Shown here: positions 55,931 to 64,000 of the stretch, piece by piece | How positions within the stretch are numbered: position 1 is the stretch's first letter | Layout: every line of letters begins with the position of its first letter | Origin: Mesorhizobium sp. YM1C-6-2 | GTDB taxonomy: Bacteria; Pseudomonadota; Alphaproteobacteria; Rhizobiales; Rhizobiaceae | DNA length: 64,000 nucleotides | Assembly: GCF_003666685.1 (NCBI RefSeq) | Contig: NZ_RCIZ01000004.1 | Span: forward strand, 310,001-374,000 | Reading direction: 5' to 3' | Notes under the pieces: model-generated | What the model was told of the DNA's origin: nothing | What the model saw: the letters and a program-made list of their open reading frames with translations, nothing else | The model's database searches: none | Made by a program: the position numbers and the translations under genes

Positions 55931-56236
55931 ATGGCCACGCAAACCACCACACGCGGCAACCCTTTGCTCGCCGCCGGCGCCTTGATGGCGCTCGGCGCCG
56001 TGGCGGCCGGCTGCCAGGCCAACTCCGGGCCGCTGATGTATGCGCAGGAAGCGCATGCCCAGCGGGTCGAGGCATGGTGCTACAACGCCATCATCGGCCG
56101 CACGACCGAGTCCCTGCTGCGGCAGTGCGTACAGCATGCCTGGATCAACGTGCCTCCCGGCGAGTGCGACATAAACCCCTGCGCCGACACCTTCGATACG
56201 CCCTATGACACCCGGCGGTGGCCGATCAACAAGTGA
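55931..56236 (+). CDS. putative lipoprotein of unknown function
   Basis: A 101-residue protein. The hydrophobic start LLAAGALMALGAVAAGCQAN ends in a lipobox (AAGC), suggesting lipid attachment at Cys28. The remainder has five cysteines (EAWCYNAII; RQCVQHAWINVPPGECDINP; CADTFD), so disulfides in the periplasm are likely. A GGGGAGG site stands 8 bases before ATG 55931. I do not recognise the family. Confidence 0.62.
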   Translation: MATQTTTRGNPLLAAGALMALGAVAAGCQANSGPLMYAQEAHAQRVEAWCYNAIIGRTTESLLRQCVQHAWINVPPGECDINPCADTFDTPYDTRRWPINK

Positions 56237-56249
56237 GGTTGTAGGCGTG

Positions 56250-56432
56250 GGCTCCCCTTGCGGGGGGAGATAGAGATCGCGCACTGCCTCCGGCTACCCC
56301 ACCCGGCGCGCTGCGCGCGCCGAATTGCCGGGGACCCGATTGCTCCGCAATCTCCCCGGCCTTCTCGGCCGACGATCGAGCCACTGGCTCGATCGGAAGA
56401 TCGGTCTCGAAGCCCCTCAAGGGGGAGGTGAG
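56250..56432. repeat. palindromic intergenic repeat next to carB
   Basis: A 183-base element starting GGCTCCCCTTGCGGGGGGAG and ending CCCCTCAAGGGGGAGGTGAG. It shares CTGCCTCCGGCTACCCCACC with 54131-54291 and the AGATAGA flank with 55668-55700. Inner palindromes include GGCGCGCTGCGCGCGCC and TCGATCGAGCCACTGGCTCGATC-type arms. It ends 7 bases before the carB stop. Confidence 0.7.
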
Positions 56433-56439
56433 GTGCTGC

Positions 56440-59931
<3,492 letters not shown>

Positions 59932-60155
59932 GGGAATCCGTCTTTTTCGGGCTTGCGCGAAACCCCGACACGGGTTCTCTCATTTGCGCGCTGACGCGTC
60001 GCGGCGAGAGGCCCGGCCGGCTGGCAAGGGAGGAATCTGTAAGGCTAGGCGGGCCTTATAGGGTAGGATTTCCCGCTATGTAACCCCGAAAATGCGGGCA
60101 ATGAACAGGGACGGCGCGACCGTTTGAACCATCGCACCCCGGATCGGCGATTCCG

Positions 60156-60611
60156 TCAGGAGGCGATGGGCTCATCCAGGTCGAGTTTTGCGATCTCGTC
60201 GAGCGCGCTGCGCAGCCTTTCAGCCTTCTCCGCGCCGATGCGATCCTCCAGGCGCTGCTGGGCGACTTTCCAGAGCTTCATCGCCTCGGCGAGCTTCTTC
60301 TCGCCGCCTTTCGTCAGCCTGACGCGGCGGATGCGGCGGTCCTGGCTGTCGGCGACGGTCTCGACATAGCCGTCGCGGATCAGCGGCTTCAGCGTGTGGC
60401 CGAGCGCGGAGAGATCCATGATCATGGCGGACGCGATCTCGCCCATGGTCGGCGCGCCGGTGGCGCTGATCTGGTAGAGCAGGCCCTGCTGGGTGGCCTT
60501 CAGGCCCGACGGCCCGACGATGTCGTCGTAGAACTGGCCGAGCTTGCGCGCCGCGCGCCTGACCGTCGCGTAGTTGCAGGCCGACGTGGCTGAGAATGCA
60601 TCCTTGGGCAT
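60156..60611 (-). CDS. MarR family transcriptional regulator
   Basis: A 151-residue winged-helix repressor. The DNA-binding domain is GLLYQISATGAPTMGEIASA with MIMDLSALGHTLKPLIRDGY, and the wing VETVADSQDRRIRRVRLTKG. A cysteine near the N-terminus (SATSACNYATVRRAARK) could act as a redox switch, as in OhrR-type members, but this is speculative. It is divergent from the SDR gene, and twin palindromes in the spacer are probably its operators, controlling both genes. Confidence 0.88.
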   Translation of the reverse strand: MPKDAFSATSACNYATVRRAARKLGQFYDDIVGPSGLKATQQGLLYQISATGAPTMGEIASAMIMDLSALGHTLKPLIRDGYVETVADSQDRRIRRVRLTKGGEKKLAEAMKLWKVAQQRLEDRIGAEKAERLRSALDEIAKLDLDEPIAS

Positions 60612-60699
60612 GGCAATCTCCGGGTAAGCCCTGGGGAACGGCCGCCGCCACGGCGGGCAGGCGTATCGGTCGCCTGAAAAATAACGATTCCCCGCCGCG

Positions 60700-60728
60700 T
60701 TGACAAGAAGGTGGCATATGCCTATAAA
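60700..60728 (+). promoter_or_regulatory. strong promoter of the SDR gene
   Basis: TTGACA (60700-60705) and TATAAA (60723-60728) are separated by exactly 17 bases, close to the sigma-70 consensus. The first MarR-type palindrome fills the 3' part of the spacer, so a bound repressor would block polymerase. Confidence 0.75.
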
Positions 60729-60746
60729 TTAATAGTGGCATATGCC
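60713..60746. promoter_or_regulatory. twin MarR operators
   Basis: GGCATATGCC occurs twice, at 60713-60722 and 60737-60746, each within GTGGCATATGCC. Start-to-start distance is 24 bases. One copy lies in the promoter spacer and the other just after the expected transcription start of the SDR gene. Confidence 0.75.
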
Positions 60747-60802
60747 AGTAATTAACCAGGGCGACGTCGAACCCGCCGGCCCGAACCGAAAGGAAGAATT
60801 CG

Positions 60803-61609
60803 ATGAGCAAGATCGAGAACAAGTCCGGGAACAGGGGCACGGCAGTCGTGACAGGCGCGTCCTCCGGCATAGGCGCTGTCTATGCGGAGCGCCTGGCGGG
60901 GCGGGGCTACGACCTGCTGCTGGTGGCGCGGCGGGCCGACAGGCTGGAAGTGCTGGCCAAGACGATCAGGCAGAAGCACGGGCAGGCGATCGCGATCTTC
61001 GCCGCCGACCTCGCCGACGACGGCGATCTCCGCAAGGTGGAAGAACGCATCGCCGGCAACGACAAGATCACGCTTCTCGTCAACAATGCCGGCATAGCCG
61101 GGTCGAAGGTGGTGGCCGAGGCTGACGCCGAAGACATCGCCCGGCAGATCAAGCTCAACGTGATCGCGCTGTCGAGGCTGACCCGCGCCGTGCTGCCGGG
61201 GCTGATCGCCAAGGGCAGGGGCGCGGTGGTCAACGTCGCCTCGATCGTAGCCTACAACACGGTCCTCGGCGGCATATACAGCGGCACCAAGGCCTATGTG
61301 GTGAACTTCACCGAGGCGCTTGAGAGCGAGCTTGAGGGCACCGGCGTCAGCGCGCAGGTCGTGCTCCCCGGGCCGGTCAGGACCGATTTCTGGGACGTGG
61401 CGGGCGCCGACATCTCGACCCTGCCGCCCGAAATCGTCATGACGGCCGAGGATCTGGTCGACGCGGCCCTTGCCGGCCTTGCGCAGGGCGAACGCTTTAC
61501 TGCGCCTGGCCTCGCCGACCTCGCCGAGGTGGATAAATTCCGCCAGGCGCGCGGCGCCTTTTACGGCAAGCTCGTCGCCGGCAAGCCGGCGGCGCGGTAC
61601 GCGGCCTGA
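60803..61609 (+). CDS. SDR family oxidoreductase
   Basis: A 268-residue classical short-chain dehydrogenase. The NAD(P)-binding TGASSGIGAVYAERLAGRG is at residue 18, followed by LLVNNAGIAGSK, the catalytic Ser in NVASIVAYNTVLGG and the Tyr-x3-Lys in YSGTKAYVVNFTEA. The C-terminal VVLPGPVRTDFWDVAGADIS is usual. An Arg pair after strand 2 (VARRADRLEVL) suggests NADPH. The substrate is unknown. It is apparently repressed by the divergent MarR protein, so it may respond to an aromatic or electrophilic compound. Confidence 0.9.
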   Translation: MSKIENKSGNRGTAVVTGASSGIGAVYAERLAGRGYDLLLVARRADRLEVLAKTIRQKHGQAIAIFAADLADDGDLRKVEERIAGNDKITLLVNNAGIAGSKVVAEADAEDIARQIKLNVIALSRLTRAVLPGLIAKGRGAVVNVASIVAYNTVLGGIYSGTKAYVVNFTEALESELEGTGVSAQVVLPGPVRTDFWDVAGADISTLPPEIVMTAEDLVDAALAGLAQGERFTAPGLADLAEVDKFRQARGAFYGKLVAGKPAARYAA

Positions 61610-61611
61610 GA

Positions 61612-61644
61612 GGGTGGGCGCTGCGGCAAGCGCAGCGCCCACCC
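61612..61644. terminator. long perfect hairpin between convergent genes
   Basis: GGGTGGGCGCTGCG (61612-61625) and CGCAGCGCCCACCC (61631-61644) form a perfect 14-bp stem with loop GCAAG. It lies directly after the SDR stop and before the stop of the convergent hydrolase gene, so it can serve both. No T-run follows. Confidence 0.65.
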
Positions 61645-61651
61645 GGCGAAT

Positions 61652-62380
61652 TCAGTTCGCGATGGCCTTCATGAACAGCTTGCCGAGCGTCAGCTGGTGG
61701 TCGAAGCGGCCTTCGCGGAGGAAGTTCACCGTCTGGGCGATGACCAGCGGGTTGTTCATCATGAAGGTGTGGGTCGTCGGCAGCACGATGTGGTCGGTCA
61801 TGCCGTCGAGCCTGGTGCTTTCGACCGACACCTTGCCGTCGTTCGGCCCGTCGAACACCGAGGACAGGATCGGGTTGAAGGAGCGGTCGCCGGCGATGAT
61901 GCCGAGTTCGAAGTCGGCGGCGCCGAGCCGGTTGGGTACGCTGTCCGGCCCGGTGCCGAGCTCGGCGCCGGCGGGACCGTTGATGAAGGCGAAGATGGCG
62001 AGGTCGCCGAAGGTGTCGACCACCTCCGAGCCGCGATTGGGCGGCGCCAGCATGACGACGCGGCCGAGGTTTTCCGGACGCTCCTGCTTCAGCCATGCGC
62101 GCAGCAGGATGCCGCCCATGGAGTGGGTGACGAAGTCGATGCGGTCGGCCTTGCCGCACTTCGCCACCGACGTGTCGACATAGGCGATCAAAGCTTCGAT
62201 GGGTTCGTCCACGGAAGGATAGGTTTCGCTGACGACGGTGAAGTCGAAGCTTTTCAGCGTCTCTTCCATCAGGAGGAAGGACGTCTCCGTGCGGGCCAGC
62301 CCGTGCAGCAGGACGACGCAGTCCTTCGCAAGGGCCGCCGTCGAGAGCAACGAGAACAGGAGCGCGGCCGCAAATCGCAT
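61652..62380 (-). CDS. exported alpha/beta-hydrolase (lipase-like)
   Basis: A 242-residue secreted hydrolase. The signal peptide [17 protein letters not shown] precedes [15 protein letters not shown], whose HG supplies the oxyanion hole. The nucleophile elbow is [15 protein letters not shown] (Ser), and late Asp/His candidates lie in [14 protein letters not shown] and [11 protein letters not shown]. It resembles triacylglycerol-lipase/acetyltransferase-type periplasmic proteins. ATG 62380 is required for the signal peptide. The substrate is not known. Confidence 0.82.
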   Translation of the reverse strand: MRFAAALLFSLLSTAALAKDCVVLLHGLARTETSFLLMEETLKSFDFTVVSETYPSVDEPIEALIAYVDTSVAKCGKADRIDFVTHSMGGILLRAWLKQERPENLGRVVMLAPPNRGSEVVDTFGDLAIFAFINGPAGAELGTGPDSVPNRLGAADFELGIIAGDRSFNPILSSVFDGPNDGKVSVESTRLDGMTDHIVLPTTHTFMMNNPLVIAQTVNFLREGRFDHQLTLGKLFMKAIAN

Positions 62381-62438
62381 GCGGAAAGCTAGTCCGGATC
62401 GGGGGCCGGCCACAAGAGAACGCGGCGGCCGGAAAGAG

Positions 62439-62786
62439 TCAGGAAACCGGATCGGGTACGGTCTGCCCGAGCGGGCGCAGGTTCGCCGAGGCAAGGATCG
62501 AATCGAGCAGGCCCGGAAAGCGCCGGTCGAGATCGTCGCGGCGAAGCGTGATCAGCCTGGAGGTGCCGACCGCCTCGGTGCGCGTCACGCCCGCCTCGCG
62601 CAGCTTGGCGAGATGATAGCTGAGATTGGTCTTCGATCCGAGGTCGAGGAACTGGCCGCAGGACAGCGGCTTGCCCTCGTTGCGGGCGAGATAGGCGACG
62701 ATGCCGAGCCGGGTCGAATCGCCGAGCACGCCAAGGATGGCGGCGAGGTCGAGCTGGTCGGTTGAGGGTTGGGGCAGCAGGGCCAT
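62439..62786 (-). CDS. ArsR family transcriptional regulator
   Basis: A 115-residue winged-helix repressor: [20 protein letters not shown], the recognition region [20 protein letters not shown] and the wing [20 protein letters not shown]. The metal-binding ELCVCDL motif of ArsR is absent, so it probably senses something other than arsenite. ATG 62786 gives the family length; the frame is open to 62885. It is divergent from an MFS efflux gene, with an inverted repeat at 62895-62914 between them. Confidence 0.87.
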   Translation of the reverse strand: MALLPQPSTDQLDLAAILGVLGDSTRLGIVAYLARNEGKPLSCGQFLDLGSKTNLSYHLAKLREAGVTRTEAVGTSRLITLRRDDLDRRFPGLLDSILASANLRPLGQTVPDPVS

Positions 62787-62867
62787 TCCCGTTTCTCCCG
62801 GTGGAGCAAGTCTCCTCGTGAACCCGCGGCTCCCGACAAAAGGTGTCAGGAGCGCAACGTTGTTTCC

Positions 62868-62873
62868 TTGACA
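62868..62873 (+). promoter_or_regulatory. -35 element of the MFS promoter
   Basis: TTGACA at 62868-62873 is a consensus -35 hexamer 54 bases before the MFS start. The -10 region expected near 62891 (CAATTG) is a poor match, so the promoter may be weak or may need a regulator. Confidence 0.45.
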
Positions 62874-62894
62874 TATTTGCGGCACGGGTTCAAT

Positions 62895-62914
62895 TGTTCA
62901 ATGAATTTTGAACA
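62895..62914. promoter_or_regulatory. ArsR operator
   Basis: TGTTCAA (62895-62901) and TTGAACA (62908-62914) form a perfect inverted repeat with a 6-base spacer. A further GTTCAA stands at 62888-62893. Location between the divergent ArsR and MFS genes, over the likely MFS transcription start, fits an ArsR-type repressor site. Confidence 0.7.
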
Positions 62915-62926
62915 AAGGACAGTGCG

Positions 62927-64000
62927 ATGGACAGACGCCTCATATGGTTGGCAGTCGGCGCTTTCGCCACCAGCACGGTCGCCTTCGTCTTCGCCGGCCT
63001 GCTGCCGCTGATCTCCGCCTCCGCAAAAATCTCGATCGCCGAGGCCGGCCGTCTGATGACGGTCTTTTCGCTTTCCTATGCGATCGGTACGCCGATCCTC
63101 TCGACGCTGTTCGGCGCGGTCGATCGCCGCCGGGTGATCGCGTTGGCGCTTCTGTGCTTCATCGCCGGCAACGCGCTTGCCGCGGCAAGCGGCTCCTATC
63201 TCGGCCTGCTCGGCGCGCAGATCGTCATGGGCACGGCGGCCGGGCTCTTCGCCTCGACCGCCCAGGCAGCCGCGATCGCGCTGTCTTCGCCCGACCACCG
63301 CGCCCGCGCCGTCTCCGCCGTGCTCGGCGGCACCACGCTCGCCGTCGCCATCGGTGCGCCGCTCGGAGCGCTGATCGGCAACCTCGCCGGCTGGCGTTCC
63401 ACCTATCTCTTCATCGCCGCGCTCGCCTTCTTCTGCCTCGCCGTGCTGTGGCTGCGCCTGCCGCATGGGATATCAGGGGTGAAGCTGTCGCTGAAGGAGC
63501 GGGTGATGGTGATTGGCCGGCCGGGCGTGCTGCCCTCGCTTGTCGTCACCTTCCTCTATCTCACCGGCGGCTTCGCGGTGATCTGCTATTTCGGCCCGCT
63601 GGCCACGCAGGGCGCCGGCATGCCGGTGGCCATGGTGCCGGCCATGCTGCTGGTGTTCGGGCTCGGCGCCATCATCGGCAATTATTCGAGCGGCCAGCTC
63701 GCCGACCGGCTGGGCGCGACGCGGCTCGTCGCGCTGTCGCTCACCGGCTTCATCGCCGTCTGCCTGCTGCTGACGGCGGTGCTGGAATTCGCGCCAAGCC
63801 ATCTGGCCGGGCCGCTGCTGATCGCCCTGATGCTGCCCTGGGGCATCATCGGCTGGATGTTCCCGCCGGCGCAGGCGAGCCGGCTGGTCGCCGTGGCGCC
63901 CGAGCTTGCCAGCCTCACCATGCCGCTCAACGTGTCGGCCATGTATTTCGGCATCGCGCTCGGCAGTTTCGTCGGCGGCCAGGCGCTGGAACTGGCGCCG
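62927..64000 (+). CDS. MFS transporter (cut by window edge)
   Basis: The first 358 codons of an MFS drug:proton antiporter-like protein. Membrane helices are evident from the start (LIWLAVGAFATSTVAFVFAG; MTVFSLSYAIGTPILSTLFG). The loop FGAVDRRRVIALAL matches the helix 2-3 signature. GATAGLFASTAQAAAIALSS-type sequence and GGTTLAVAIGAPLGALIGNL (motif C-like of antiporters) follow. AraJ/YdhP-like proteins are the nearest type. AAAGGAC precedes ATG 62927. It is likely repressed by the divergent ArsR protein. Confidence 0.87.
   Translation, partial: MDRRLIWLAVGAFATSTVAFVFAGLLPLISASAKISIAEAGRLMTVFSLSYAIGTPILSTLFGAVDRRRVIALALLCFIAGNALAAASGSYLGLLGAQIVMGTAAGLFASTAQAAAIALSSPDHRARAVSAVLGGTTLAVAIGAPLGALIGNLAGWRSTYLFIAALAFFCLAVLWLRLPHGISGVKLSLKERVMVIGRPGVLPSLVVTFLYLTGGFAVICYFGPLATQGAGMPVAMVPAMLLVFGLGAIIGNYSSGQLADRLGATRLVALSLTGFIAVCLLLTAVLEFAPSHLAGPLLIALMLPWGIIGWMFPPAQASRLVAVAPELASLTMPLNVSAMYFGIALGSFVGGQALELAP

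Overview
The window looks like a chromosomal segment of a high-GC alphaproteobacterium of the order Hyphomicrobiales, most like the Phyllobacteriaceae (Mesorhizobium, Aminobacter or Aquamicrobium type). The basis is gene content and order: a greA–lpsB–LPS glycosyltransferases–lrp cluster, a trxB–lsrB/vtlR pair followed by an AbcR-type small RNA, a TIGR02301 protein, and rhizobial-style dihydroorotase and RimK-family genes. The placement is inferred; no 16S rRNA, tRNA or CRISPR array was seen.

Layout. 0–4.6 kb: the start of an MFS transporter, an ECF sigma/anti-sigma pair, and a coupled pair made of a GNAT–peptidase C39 fusion and a RimK-like ATP-grasp ligase. 4.8–13.4 kb: a complete SbmA/BacA-like ABC exporter, an HD hydrolase with ygfZ, dihydroorotase, a NUDIX hydrolase, a YedK/HMCES-type protein and several small exported proteins. 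13.8–19.8 kb: one dense plus-strand block, cysS–VOC–GFA–pip–cimA–rarD, mostly joined by ATGA overlaps. 19.9–22.9 kb: a TPR protein, CsbD, a PQQ-type sugar dehydrogenase and greA. 22.9–29.4 kb: the LPS core block (lpsB, GT42-like, GT92-like and GT25-like transferases, a sulfotransferase, another transferase) closed by an Lrp regulator. 29.5–31.7 kb: trxB, lsrB/vtlR and an AbcR-like sRNA with its promoter and a palindromic operator candidate.

31.7–51.3 kb: msrP, a CadC-like transmembrane regulator, an EF-G-like GTPase, a PaaK-like ligase, a tandemly repeated glycosyltransferase/beta-barrel array, aspartate aminotransferase, two overlapping EAL genes (one apparently active, one degenerate), a GST, cspA, a dehydrogenase, a DNA alkyltransferase and a lytic transglycosylase lipoprotein. 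51.3–56.4 kb is a scarred accessory patch. It holds an internally deleted cold-shock gene, a transporter membrane domain without its ATPase, a truncated AIPR-like defence gene in an AT-rich patch, a decayed copy of the carB 3' end, and several palindromic repeats. 56.4–64 kb returns to core and regulatory genes: carB, a divergent MarR/SDR pair with twin operators, an exported lipase-like hydrolase, and a divergent ArsR/MFS pair.

The most interesting items for follow-up are the glycosyltransferase/beta-barrel array (38.8–43.8 kb), the GNAT–C39/ATP-grasp pair (2.0–4.6 kb), the carB-end remnant beside the defence-gene fragment (54.6–55.0 kb) and the lsrB–AbcR unit. All functional names rest on motifs read by eye and on family knowledge; no database search was possible.
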